Position numbers and translations under genes: made by a program
Shown here: positions 49,365 through 58,144 of the stretch, piece by piece
Position numbering within the stretch: position 1 is the first letter of the stretch
Layout: the number at the start of each line of letters is the position of its first letter
Assembly: GCA_007745635.1 (NCBI GenBank)
Contig: CP036272.1
Coordinates: 7,033,912 to 7,097,911, forward strand
Direction of reading: 5' to 3'
Source: Stieleria bergensis
GTDB lineage: Bacteria > Planctomycetota > Planctomycetia > Pirellulales > Pirellulaceae
DNA: 64,000 nucleotides
Notes under the pieces: model-generated
What the model was told of the DNA's origin: nothing
Database searches by the model: none
The model's input: only the letters and a program-made list of their open reading frames with translations

Positions 49365-49877
49365 TCTTGTCTCCGGTCAATAATATCGGGTCAACCTGTT
49401 GTTCTGTCGCTGCACCCTGACTGTGTGGGCATTTCAGTCACTCAATCGGTTTCGCCGCGTGAGCATCTGCAAATGATCATCTGTATCGTATCTTACGGGC
49501 CAAGCGATAGAATCAACTTGCCAGCCCTACAAGGGACATCATTCAGAGCCATTGCAGATCTTCATCACTTTGGCCGTCAGGGTGAGGGGCATTCTATCTT
49601 CTTGATCGACTGCGAACAATCAAAATCACCGGCCACGGAGACAGAGAACTGTTCACAGAGGCGCAGGAATCAGCACCCGGCGATGGCACCGCCGATCCAA
49701 CAAATGACGCTCCACGCCATGTCGCCTTGGGCAGCCTCGCCGGTGTGGCGACCTTCTAATTGCCAAGGCATCACACAATGCTGGCGAATCTAACGACGTT
49801 CATGATTTGTACAGTCTATCCTCTTAAGATAGAATCAATAGATACCTTCGAAGACGCCTCGTTTAGGGTTTTGCGCA
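49365..49877. other. Spacer upstream of the ECF sigma gene
   Basis: This 513-bp spacer lies between divergent genes. No convincing coding region is seen. Its right end carries a clear promoter-like sequence at 49807-49835. The left end should carry the promoter of the SHD1 gene. Confidence 0.5.
49807..49835 (+). promoter_or_regulatory. Sigma-70-like promoter of the sigma/kinase operon
   Basis: TTGTAC (49807-49812) and TAGAAT (49830-49835) are separated by 17 bp, close to the housekeeping consensus. They lie 43 bp before the GTG start. An inverted repeat, TCTATC (49815-49820) and GATAGA (49828-49833), overlaps the spacer and -10 box, and could be an operator. Confidence 0.5.
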
Positions 49878-50447
49878 GTGGGCACAACGGACACCACACA
49901 ATTGCTGGTCGATTACGTTTCCGGCAAGCACCAAGCGGCTGATCTACTTGTCCAGGAGGTTTACGACGAATTGTATGCGCTGGCGAGTTCATTGCTACGG
50001 CGGGAATCGCCTGGACACACGCTGCAACCAACAGCGCTTGTCAATGAGGCATACATTCGACTGCTTGATCAGACGCGGATCGATTGGCAGGGGAAGACGC
50101 ATTTCTTCGCGATTGGTGCTCGCATGATGCGGCGAATTTTGGTGGACCATGCTCGCGGAAAGAAACGCGAAAAGCGTGGCGGCAACCGAGACAGGATTCA
50201 ACTGCATGACGACATGTCCGTGTCCAATCGCAGCGATGAGGACGTGCTGGCGATCGATGAAGCCATTGATAAACTGATGAAGGTCAATGCTCGGCAAGCC
50301 AAAATGGTCGAACTGCGTTTCTTCGGCGGCTTGTCTGTTGCGGAAGTTGCTGAGGTGTTGGCAGTGTCCAAACGCACCGTCGAAGCGGATTGGACAACGG
50401 TTCGCGCCTGGCTACGACGCGAGCTCTCGGGGACCGCCGCAACATGA
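49878..50447 (+). CDS. ECF-like RNA polymerase sigma factor (TIGR02999 type)
   Basis: This 189-residue protein starts at a GTG. Region 2 contains YDELYALASSLLRRESPGHTL, ALVNEAYIRLLDQ and FFAIGARMMRRILVDHARGK. Region 4 ends with MVELRFFGGLSVAEVAEVLA and SKRTVEADWTTVRAWLRREL. The phrase H-T-L-Q-P-T-A-L-V-N-E-A-Y marks the sigma group that is strongly expanded in planctomycetes and acidobacteria. Its stop codon overlaps the kinase start as ATGA, so the two are translationally coupled. No anti-sigma factor is present; control by the kinase's phosphorylation is a reasonable inference. Confidence 0.93.
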   Translation: MGTTDTTQLLVDYVSGKHQAADLLVQEVYDELYALASSLLRRESPGHTLQPTALVNEAYIRLLDQTRIDWQGKTHFFAIGARMMRRILVDHARGKKREKRGGNRDRIQLHDDMSVSNRSDEDVLAIDEAIDKLMKVNARQAKMVELRFFGGLSVAEVAEVLAVSKRTVEADWTTVRAWLRRELSGTAAT

Positions 50448-52234
50448 CTCCGCAAGAGCATGAACTCGCTCATCAAATTCTCCTACAAGCTGTCGAGCTA
50501 CCGCATGATCAGCGACAATCCTTTCTAGAACAAGCTGCTCTAAGCGAGGTCGTGCGCCGCGAAGTCCTGTCACTGCTGCAGTATCACGATCAGCAAACCT
50601 TGTTGCCAGAGGTCAATCAGCCAACACTGGATCGGAACGACTCCAGTGTCACCGACACACTGCTGCCGAATCAGACGATTGCCAATCTGAACGAGCTGCC
50701 TCAAGAGAGCCTTGTTCACGATCCCGATCTAACGCCACGGGATCGATTGTCGTTGCCAAGCAGCGATGAAAATGTCGAAGCTCACTTTGAACGCTGTACC
50801 AATTTGCTGCTACGACGGCGTTTAATCGTGGTCGCCACTTTGTTCGCCATCCTCAGTCCACTGGGGACAATGGTCGGCGTACTGACAGGCAACTTTCATT
50901 CCACTGAACTACTGCTTCGTGGTATCAGCATGGTGCTGCTAGGAAGCTTGGCCTACCTGCTGCATCGCACGCGCGAACCTAGATTGTCCTTACTGCGATG
51001 CATTGACGCCTTGGTCTTGCTGACTCCAGTGATCAGTGTTTGCTACACGGAATGGTTCATGCTGAACCAATACATCAAAACGGATTCACTGCCCGAGATC
51101 GAAGCGCTGCGAGTCCTAACGGTATTGGTCGCGTCGATGCTGGTTGTGATTTACAACGGATTCATTCCATCGACGTGGATACAAACCGCGATCAACAGCG
51201 CTGTAGTGCTGTTTGTCCCCATGACGGTTCTAGGCGTGCATCGCAGGATTCATGGCTACGACCATGGCGATGGCTTTATCTTCTACAGTGCATTGACGTG
51301 CAGTTTGATTGTGATTGGCATGACCACTGTCTTTTCGCGCATCGTTCACAACGTGCGTCGCGATGTGGAAACCGCGAAATACTACGGTCAGTATCGTTTG
51401 ATTCGCGAAATTGGTCGCGGAGCAATGGGCATTGTTTACCTGGCGAAGCATCAGTTTCTAAAGCGCCCCGCAGCGATCAAGCTGATTTTAGGAGACGTCG
51501 CTGGCAGCCGGAACGCGATCAAACACTTTGAAAAAGAAGTTCAAGCATCAGCCGCCTTGTCGCACTGGAATACCGTCCAGATTTACGACTATGGGATCAC
51601 CGAAGAAGGCGATCTGTATTACGTGATGGAGTACCTCCATGGCGAAACACTTAATCAACGACTCTCAGCACAACCAGATCGCCGCATCGGAACCCATAAG
51701 TTGCTGGAAATTGTCATCCAGCTTTGCAACGGCTTGCAAGAAGCTCATTCTCAAGGCCTGGTCCATCGCGATGTCAAACCGGCGAACATTTTTCTGGCCG
51801 AGATCGGCGGACAATCCGATGTCGTCAAGTTGCTGGATTTCGGTTTAGTCACTGACACCAAAAGCTCCAGTGATCCAAAGAACAATGTCGGTGGCACGCC
51901 GTCCTACATGTCGCCGGAGCAAATCCGTGGTGAGACACTTGACGGTCGCAGTGACATCTATGCGTTCGGTTGCGTGATGTACCACTGCTTGACTTCAAAG
52001 CCGCTGTTCTACAGTGCCTCGATCAGCCAAACACTTTCCGATCAGCTGTTCGAACAACCTGATCTCAGCCCACTGAAACACCAGTCGGTTGAACTGCAGC
52101 GGATTGTCAAAACCGCACTCGACAAAACACCTGAAAAGCGATTTCAGACCGTGACGCAATTGCGCGACAGTTGTCTTCGATTGCTGCAGGAATTGCCCCC
52201 GGACGATGCGACCGCTGTCAGTTCCTCAATTTGA
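50444..52234 (+). CDS. Membrane Ser/Thr protein kinase with C-terminal kinase domain
   Basis: This 596-residue protein starts at the ATG of the ATGA overlap. The first 45 residues (EHELAHQILLQAVELPHDQR, then EVVRREVLSLLQYH) match the short conserved leader found in many ECF-linked kinases. About six transmembrane helices occupy residues 118-300. The Hanks-type kinase domain at about 312-575 has IGRGAMGIVYLAKH, an ATP lysine in PAAIKLI, HRDVKPANIF, LLDFGLV and GTPSYMSPEQIRGETLDGRS. All catalytic residues are present. The sensor part is therefore membrane-embedded and N-terminal, not extracytoplasmic after the kinase. The likely target is the coupled sigma factor. Confidence 0.94.
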   Translation: MTPQEHELAHQILLQAVELPHDQRQSFLEQAALSEVVRREVLSLLQYHDQQTLLPEVNQPTLDRNDSSVTDTLLPNQTIANLNELPQESLVHDPDLTPRDRLSLPSSDENVEAHFERCTNLLLRRRLIVVATLFAILSPLGTMVGVLTGNFHSTELLLRGISMVLLGSLAYLLHRTREPRLSLLRCIDALVLLTPVISVCYTEWFMLNQYIKTDSLPEIEALRVLTVLVASMLVVIYNGFIPSTWIQTAINSAVVLFVPMTVLGVHRRIHGYDHGDGFIFYSALTCSLIVIGMTTVFSRIVHNVRRDVETAKYYGQYRLIREIGRGAMGIVYLAKHQFLKRPAAIKLILGDVAGSRNAIKHFEKEVQASAALSHWNTVQIYDYGITEEGDLYYVMEYLHGETLNQRLSAQPDRRIGTHKLLEIVIQLCNGLQEAHSQGLVHRDVKPANIFLAEIGGQSDVVKLLDFGLVTDTKSSSDPKNNVGGTPSYMSPEQIRGETLDGRSDIYAFGCVMYHCLTSKPLFYSASISQTLSDQLFEQPDLSPLKHQSVELQRIVKTALDKTPEKRFQTVTQLRDSCLRLLQELPPDDATAVSSSI

Positions 52235-52419
52235 CACGCAAAGGCGGCTTGGCCAAAAGACTGGAATTCGCAATGGTGACCCTGGGCAATGATTGAGGCC
52301 CTGGCTCGCTTCAGTTACGATGCACTGATCGGTTCAGTCTCATCCATTGCTCGGGTAACTCAGCGTTGCACCACCTCCGTCCGCCGCGTCGATTGATCGC
52401 TCTGTTTGCCCAACACCGC

Positions 52420-53355
52420 ATGGTTTGGGCCATCGTGTTTGCGTTGTTTTGTCATGCAATCCACTCTCTCGCGGACGACTCAGTGTCCGTCGTGCAGTCC
52501 AGCGGTGTTTCATCGTCAGAATCCTCCGAGCGTTTGCAAGTCACCATGCCGGGACTGCCCAACGCTAAACGCCTCTGTGACCAAGTCTGGGTGGGTGATC
52601 AACCGAAGAACCAACTGGCCTTTGATCAACTAGCCAAACAAGGGATCCGCGTGATCATCAGTGTCGATGGAGCGGCACCGGAAATCGAACAAGCCAAACG
52701 AGCTGGGCTTCGGTACGTTCATCTTCCCATTGGCTACGATGGGATTGACGAGTCTCGCTCCACGGAACTCGCCGCTGCATTGGTTCAATTGTCAGGCCCC
52801 TTTTATGTGCACTGCCATCATGGGCGGCATCGCGCCCCGGCTGCAGCCTCGGTCGCGTGCATTCGCACAGGCTGGATTAATGCTCGCCAGGGACAGGCCT
52901 TCTTGACTCTCTGTGGCACGTCGCCGCAGTACAAGGGTTTATATCGGAGTGTGCATGATGCCAAACCTGATCGCCACAATCGCCTGGCGGGGCTTGATCT
53001 GGACTTTCCTACAGTCACCCAGACCAGTGACCTGGTGCAGCGCATGGGGCAGATCGACAAGACATTCGAGAAACTCCAACGCGGCTGGAATCAGCCGGTA
53101 AAAAAAACTCAGGCGGCGGATCTCGGACACCTCAGGTTATTGCTAGACGAACAATTCACTGAGCTTTCCCGGGCCCATCGCAGGGACTCGTTTGTGCCCA
53201 GTGAGCAGCGGCTACCGTTTGCCAAAGAACTGCAAGCGACCGGCGATCTGATCGATTCTCTGCAACACCAACGCGACCAGCCAGAGGCGGCACGCGCCAC
53301 CCTAAGATCGATTCGCTCCGCCTGCCAACGCTGCCATCATGCACTGCGAGATTAG
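52420..53355 (+). CDS. Exported cysteine-phosphatase-like protein with C-terminal cytochrome c'-like domain
   Basis: I use the ATG at 52420 (311 residues); a TTG at 52366 would add 18 residues. A signal peptide (WAIVFALFCHAIHSLADD) indicates export. Residues about 35-180 resemble the tyrosine/dual-specificity phosphatase fold (WVGDQPKNQLAFDQLAKQGI). The P-loop is H-C132-H-H-G-R-H-R138, and Ala, not Ser/Thr, follows the Arg. Residues about 215-311 are predicted helical and end in C302-Q-R-C305-H306, which is the position of the heme site in cytochrome c'. The fusion suggests a heme-bearing periplasmic phosphatase-like protein. The activity is untested. It follows the kinase by 185 bp on the same strand. 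Confidence 0.8.
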   Translation: MVWAIVFALFCHAIHSLADDSVSVVQSSGVSSSESSERLQVTMPGLPNAKRLCDQVWVGDQPKNQLAFDQLAKQGIRVIISVDGAAPEIEQAKRAGLRYVHLPIGYDGIDESRSTELAAALVQLSGPFYVHCHHGRHRAPAAASVACIRTGWINARQGQAFLTLCGTSPQYKGLYRSVHDAKPDRHNRLAGLDLDFPTVTQTSDLVQRMGQIDKTFEKLQRGWNQPVKKTQAADLGHLRLLLDEQFTELSRAHRRDSFVPSEQRLPFAKELQATGDLIDSLQHQRDQPEAARATLRSIRSACQRCHHALRD

Positions 53356-53381
53356 CGGTGGCTATAGGCGAATTGCGTTTT

Positions 53382-53419
53382 GTGACCTAAGATCATGCCG
53401 ATTCGCCAACTTAGGTCAC
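53382..53419 (+). promoter_or_regulatory. Inverted repeat in the ZIP leader, possible translational or operator control
   Basis: GTGACCTAAG (53382-53391) and CTTAGGTCAC (53410-53419) are perfect 10-bp inverted arms with an 18-base gap. The right arm contains AGGT, the only ribosome-binding-site-like run, and ends 7 bases before the ATG at 53427. As RNA the hairpin would hide it; as DNA it could bind a dimeric metal regulator. Confidence 0.6.
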
Positions 53420-53426
53420 TGCTGAC

Positions 53427-54515
53427 ATGTCGCCCATCGCGCTATTATTCGTTTACTGCATTTTCATTTTCACCGCCGCTACTGCTGGCGGTCGGTTGTC
53501 CGAGATCATTCGGATGACTCACCTGCGTACCCAGTTGCTGATGAGCGCTGTGGGTGGACTGATGATTGGGGTGGCACTGCTGCACTTGCTACCACATGCG
53601 GTGGAACTCTTGCAATCTGCCTCCTCCGCTGGCCTGGGCGCTCTGTTCGGATTGCTGTCAATGTTCCTGCTGATTCGATTGTTTCATACGCATGACCATG
53701 GCGTCTTAGACTCCGACAATGAAGCGACTGAACATGACCGACACTGTTCGCATTGCAGCCATCACCCAGATGAGCATGACCACACGCACGGGCATGACTC
53801 GGCTGGAGATGACAAGCCTGACCAGAGTTCACCTAAACATGGGCACAACCATTCCCGACGGCTTGGATGGGGTGGAGTCTTTTTTGGTTTGTCTTTGCAC
53901 ACTCTAATTGACGGAGTTGCCCTCTCTAGCAGCGTCATCGCAGACACGAAACACGGCGCTTGGATGGACCTGGCGGGCATTGGCACCTTTCTTGTGATTG
54001 TGTTGCACATTCCCCTGGACTCGTTCGCCATCACGTCCGTCATGAGTCGACAAGGCTGGTCGGTGTCGGCCCAGCGACTGGCAAACTTTCTGTTCTCGAT
54101 CGCTTGTCCGTTAGGTGCATTTTTGATGTATGCAGGCGTGACGACGATTATCAGCGACGAGCGCGTCTTAGGCTGGGGACTTGCCGTTTCAGCTGGGTTC
54201 TTCATCTGCATCGCATTAGCAGACTTATTGCCCGAGGTGGCCTTTCATGATCATGACCGAGCCAAGCTGACGATGGCTCTCTTACTGGGCGTCTCAATCG
54301 CATTGATCATCGAGAACCTGCCCGGGCATCGGCATGACCATAAACACAGCCATGACGAACTAAGTCCGCACTCGCATTCGGGTGCGCCGCCCAGCACCCC
54401 TGATCTCAACGCCATTGAACCGCTAAGCCATTCAATGCCAACGATCCTAGACCATCACAGTGGATCACCGAACGCGTCAACCAATGGTGGCTCGTTAACA
54501 TTCAGCAAGGCTTGA
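53427..54515 (+). CDS. ZIP-family divalent metal transporter
   Basis: This 362-residue protein has about eight helices. The cytoplasmic-type His-rich loop (about residues 89-140, including HCSHCSHHPDEHDHTHGH) lies between helices 3 and 4. Metal-path motifs are LHTLIDGVALSSS and LHIPLDSFAITSVM, the equivalents of the HNxxEG and HExPHE motifs of ZIP helices 4 and 5. A second His-rich tail (HRHDHKHSHDELSPHSH) ends the protein. It likely imports zinc or iron into the cytoplasm. The last 61 bp overlap the end of the convergent sulfatase gene. An inverted repeat lies right before the start. Confidence 0.93.
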   Translation: MSPIALLFVYCIFIFTAATAGGRLSEIIRMTHLRTQLLMSAVGGLMIGVALLHLLPHAVELLQSASSAGLGALFGLLSMFLLIRLFHTHDHGVLDSDNEATEHDRHCSHCSHHPDEHDHTHGHDSAGDDKPDQSSPKHGHNHSRRLGWGGVFFGLSLHTLIDGVALSSSVIADTKHGAWMDLAGIGTFLVIVLHIPLDSFAITSVMSRQGWSVSAQRLANFLFSIACPLGAFLMYAGVTTIISDERVLGWGLAVSAGFFICIALADLLPEVAFHDHDRAKLTMALLLGVSIALIIENLPGHRHDHKHSHDELSPHSHSGAPPSTPDLNAIEPLSHSMPTILDHHSGSPNASTNGGSLTFSKA

Positions 54516-55855
54516 TCGATCACAGCCTGCAAGGCCCGCCTGGCCGTCACATCGTCTCGGGTGGGACGGCGAACCAAGGACTCTTGCAGTGGTTTCGGAC
54601 CCAGCCGAAACAACTGACCATTGCGAAACAGCTTGTGAGTTCGATTGAGCGCAAAAACGTGCCGATCAAAACGATCCTTGTCCCAGCCCGGACGTGGATC
54701 ATACCAAAAGAATGCTGCGTCTCGAGTGCCGGCTTGTCCCTTTAAAACCGGCAGAAAACTTTGCCCATCCAGATCCGCTGGTGCTTCCTGAGATGCATTG
54801 GCGAGATCAAGCAAGGTTGGAAAAAAATCTGATGCCTCGACAAGGTCATCGCGCACTTGAGGCTGAAAGCGAGCAGGGCAGTGCACTATCAAAGGCACAT
54901 GGATTCCCGTTTGACGAGGCGTTGCTTTGCCGCCCGCGATCACTCGCCCATCCTGCATCGTTGATCGCACATCCAAGTGCGTGCCATTGTCACTGTAAAA
55001 GATCAAGATCGTTTCGCGAAGTCGATCGCGCTGCTTCAATCCTGTGACTAGATTGCCAACGGCTGAATCCATGTATTCAATCATGTCTTTGGCGTACTTC
55101 AAATCCGTTTCCTGAGGCACCGTGGGATTGTAACTTGGCGTATCGGGCGTTGGCTGAAATGGCCAGTGAGGCAGTGCCATCGGATAGTAGACAAACCGAG
55201 GCGTTTCGCTGGGCTGATCAAGAAACTGGAGGATCTTGTTGACCCAAACATCTTCGCCATACTGCCCGTCGTAGGTCTTTAACTCACCCGACTGTCCTTG
55301 AACGCCTTCAAGCATCGTCGGATTCGCGTAGCGTGATCCTTTGTCTTCGGTGTGCAACGAGTGGAAGAGCGCATACTGGTCAAAGCCCGCGTCTTTCGGG
55401 TGCATCCCGGTACGACGACGCTTCGCTGCATTTGGGAAATCTGGCGGGTCGTAGGACTGCAACTGCCACTTGCCGAAAATCCCGGTTCGATAACCAGCCT
55501 TCTGCATCGCGTGTCCGAACGTGTTGGCATCCGGGCGCAAAATTCCGAAGTACAACCAGTTGCGATGATTGTCCAGACCCGTCATCAGCTCCACGCGTGT
55601 TGGAGTGCACAGTGGTTGGGAGTACGCATGCGTGAATCGCACACCTTGTTCTGCCAACGCATCAAGGCTGGGAGTGCGGTAAGAAGCACCACCGTAACAA
55701 CCTAATCCTTCAATTCCTACGTCGTCAGCCATGATCAAGATGATGTCCGGCTGTGTCTTGTTCTGCGCCGAAACGGGCCGAAAAATGGAAGAAGTCACAG
55801 TGAAAAACAAGATGGCTGCAAAGAGTGTCAGCAACCTAGCAAAACGATCGATCAT
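54455..55855 (-). CDS. Sulfatase (arylsulfatase-like), short form
   Basis: This 466-residue protein has a signal peptide ending near SAQNK. Metal residues lie in IILIMADDVGIEGLGCYGG. The formylglycine site is C83-T-P-T-R, followed by GKWQLQSYDPPDF, where most relatives have GKWHLG. The fold is complete, with FYSDNGTHLDVRS, but no C-terminal extra domain is present. Its coding end runs 61 bp into the ZIP transporter gene on the other strand. It is probably periplasmic, and the substrate is unknown. The next gene on the plus strand, 181 bp from its start, is another sulfatase in divergent orientation. Confidence 0.9.
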   Translation of the reverse strand: MIDRFARLLTLFAAILFFTVTSSIFRPVSAQNKTQPDIILIMADDVGIEGLGCYGGASYRTPSLDALAEQGVRFTHAYSQPLCTPTRVELMTGLDNHRNWLYFGILRPDANTFGHAMQKAGYRTGIFGKWQLQSYDPPDFPNAAKRRRTGMHPKDAGFDQYALFHSLHTEDKGSRYANPTMLEGVQGQSGELKTYDGQYGEDVWVNKILQFLDQPSETPRFVYYPMALPHWPFQPTPDTPSYNPTVPQETDLKYAKDMIEYMDSAVGNLVTGLKQRDRLRETILIFYSDNGTHLDVRSTMQDGRVIAGGKATPRQTGIHVPLIVHCPARFQPQVRDDLVEASDFFPTLLDLANASQEAPADLDGQSFLPVLKGQAGTRDAAFFWYDPRPGWDKDRFDRHVFALNRTHKLFRNGQLFRLGPKPLQESLVRRPTRDDVTARRALQAVIDQALLNVNEPPLVDAFGDPL

Positions 55856-56036
55856 CTTTGAAGAGAAACCATAGAAAGGAAGGAGGGCACAAAAACCAGC
55901 GCGTCGAATTTATCGGAATCGACGCCAATTAGAATGCCTGAACAAGCAACCAGTGGCTGGATCAGGCTATTCTACCAATCACCAGCGTTGTTTGCCTGCC
56001 CACCTTTTTTGAAACCTCTCGCTCACGGTCACTTTC

Positions 56037-58001
56037 ATGGCTCGAAAGCTCGTCGCCCTCTTGTTTACCTGCTGTTTCGTTTTACAAAGCTTTGCAGATC
56101 CGCCTGCCAAGACAACGTCTGTTCAACCCAATGTGATCATCATTTTTATCGATGACATGGGTTTTGGCGACGTTGGCTTTAACGGCGCCCAAGGACCTCG
56201 GACGCCTCACTTGGACCAAATGGCCAAAGAAGGCATGCAGTTTCGAGATTTCTACGTTGGCTGTGCGGTCTGCTCTGGGTCTCGAACAGCCCTGATGACA
56301 GGGACACATTATCAACGTTTGAGCATGAGTCCGGTGTTATTTCCCAACAGCACCAAGGGATTACACCCCGACGAAGTCACGATTGCAGACATGCTAAGCG
56401 AGGCTGGATACGCCACGACCTGCATTGGCAAATGGCACCTGGGACATCTGCCTCCCTGTCTACCAACTTACCAGGGCTTTGATTCCTACTATGGCATCCC
56501 CTATAGCAACGACATGTGGATTGATCCTGCAAATCGATTGGCAGATGACTTGGTGCTTCGGGAAGGCGTGACGATTGAGCAACTAAAAACAGGACAGAAG
56601 TTAAAGAACCGCGTCCCATTAATGCTTGATGAGGAAGTCATTGAATACCCGGTCGACCAGTCCACCGTGACAAAGCGTTACACCGAACGAGCTGTTCATT
56701 ACATCCAGGAACAGAAAGATCGACCCTTTTTCATCTATCTACCGCACACCATGGTCCATGTTCCATTAGCGGTTTCCGACGCGTTTAAGAATCGCACCGG
56801 TGAACTGATTTGGGATGCCATTGAAGAAGTGGATTGGTCAGTGGGCCAGATTTTGCAAGCGTTGAAGGACAATAAGATCGACGAAAAGACGTTGGTCATC
56901 TTCACCAGTGACAATGGCGCCGCGGTTGGCTCTTCGCTACCACTGCGAGCGAAAAAGGGAAGCGTCTATGACGGTGGGATTCGTGAACCCACTGTCATGC
57001 GTTGGCCAAGCCAGATCCCAGCCGGCACAATCTGTCATGAGGTGAGTGCGTCGATTGACATCCTTCCAACACTATCTCACTTATGCAATGGCAAGTTGCC
57101 ATCCCGCCAGATCGATGGCCGGAACATCTGGCCATTGATGAACGGGCAGCCCAATGCTGCGAGTCCACACAACACGTATTGTCTCGCGCATGGCCCGGGA
57201 ACCGTCCGCTCCGGTCAATGGAAGTATTACCCTTGGAAAGAGGGCCAATCTGGACGCAGGAAGCAGAACTCGACCGCGATCTCTGATCCTCAATCCGAGG
57301 TTCAACTTTATGATACCGTCAACGATATCGGCGAAACAAAAAATGTCGCCGCACACTATCCGGAAGTCGTCTCCCGGCTGCAAAAGGCCTGGGAAGAGCA
57401 TCTGGTGGAGCTAAACGCAAACAAACGCCCCACAGCAGAACTTCAGCGCCCCGAGGGATCACTACCAGCAACGCGTCCCGGCAACAAGTCGGCGGGCACC
57501 AAGTCGGCGGCCACCACGCCGGCGGGCAAATCCATCAACTGGAAAGCCGTCAAGTCAAACGACACTTATCAAGCAAGGTCCGCACCACATCTGGTCAATC
57601 AACCGTTCACGATTTCTTGCTCGCTTGATGTTGACAAAGAAGAGGGCGTGATCGTTGCTCACGGCGGTTCGGTCACCGGCTATTCGCTTTACATCAAAGA
57701 TGATCAGCTCGTGTTCGCACTGCGTCGTAGCAAGGAGCAGATCCACCGCGTCAGCGCATCACTGACGGGCAAGACAAACATTGCGGTCACTGCCACAGCG
57801 GACCGCAAGGAGTTGTCCATTCAGATTGATCAAGCTTCTCCGGTCACAGCTTCTCATGCTGGGCTATTGGTGCGTCACCCCAGCGAAGATCTTTCGATTA
57901 GCCACGACAATGCTCATCCGGTTGATCCCGAATCCCCAATGCCAAACTTCAAAGGAACCATTCAACAGCTGAAGGTCAGCGCCGCTGGTTCAAAAAAGTG
58001 A
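56037..58001 (+). CDS. Sulfatase with C-S-G-S-R site and C-terminal LamG-like domain
   Basis: This 654-residue protein has a signal peptide (LLFTCCFVLQSFAD). Metal residues lie in IIIFIDDMGFGDVGFNG. The formylglycine position reads C79-S-G-S-R83, with Gly where Pro or Ala is usual. GKWHLGHLPPC and FTSDNGAAVGSSL are normal for the family. Residues about 475-500 form a K/S/A/T/G-rich linker encoded by near 15-bp repeats. The last 150 residues (VNQPFTISCSLDVDKEEGVI, later GYSLYIKDDQLVFALRRS) look like a LamG/concanavalin-type sugar-binding domain. Whether the site is matured is open. It is followed 143 bp later by a DUF1080 gene on the same strand. Confidence 0.88.
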   Translation: MARKLVALLFTCCFVLQSFADPPAKTTSVQPNVIIIFIDDMGFGDVGFNGAQGPRTPHLDQMAKEGMQFRDFYVGCAVCSGSRTALMTGTHYQRLSMSPVLFPNSTKGLHPDEVTIADMLSEAGYATTCIGKWHLGHLPPCLPTYQGFDSYYGIPYSNDMWIDPANRLADDLVLREGVTIEQLKTGQKLKNRVPLMLDEEVIEYPVDQSTVTKRYTERAVHYIQEQKDRPFFIYLPHTMVHVPLAVSDAFKNRTGELIWDAIEEVDWSVGQILQALKDNKIDEKTLVIFTSDNGAAVGSSLPLRAKKGSVYDGGIREPTVMRWPSQIPAGTICHEVSASIDILPTLSHLCNGKLPSRQIDGRNIWPLMNGQPNAASPHNTYCLAHGPGTVRSGQWKYYPWKEGQSGRRKQNSTAISDPQSEVQLYDTVNDIGETKNVAAHYPEVVSRLQKAWEEHLVELNANKRPTAELQRPEGSLPATRPGNKSAGTKSAATTPAGKSINWKAVKSNDTYQARSAPHLVNQPFTISCSLDVDKEEGVIVAHGGSVTGYSLYIKDDQLVFALRRSKEQIHRVSASLTGKTNIAVTATADRKELSIQIDQASPVTASHAGLLVRHPSEDLSISHDNAHPVDPESPMPNFKGTIQQLKVSAAGSKK

Positions 58002-58144
58002 CTCCGATTCTGGCGCCAAGGTTTGAATTTGGGATCTCCGAAGTAGACATCCTGATGAACTGCCGTTGCAGCGATTTGCTAGAATCATCTTCCTGGTTTC
58101 ACTTACTCACTTTAATTCCCCAAACGTAGAGAGTTGTGCTGGTC

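Noticed and set aside
49425..49793. 122-codon frame upstream of the sigma gene
   Set aside because: The peptide has no recognisable features and the frame ends in the promoter region. It is probably non-coding.
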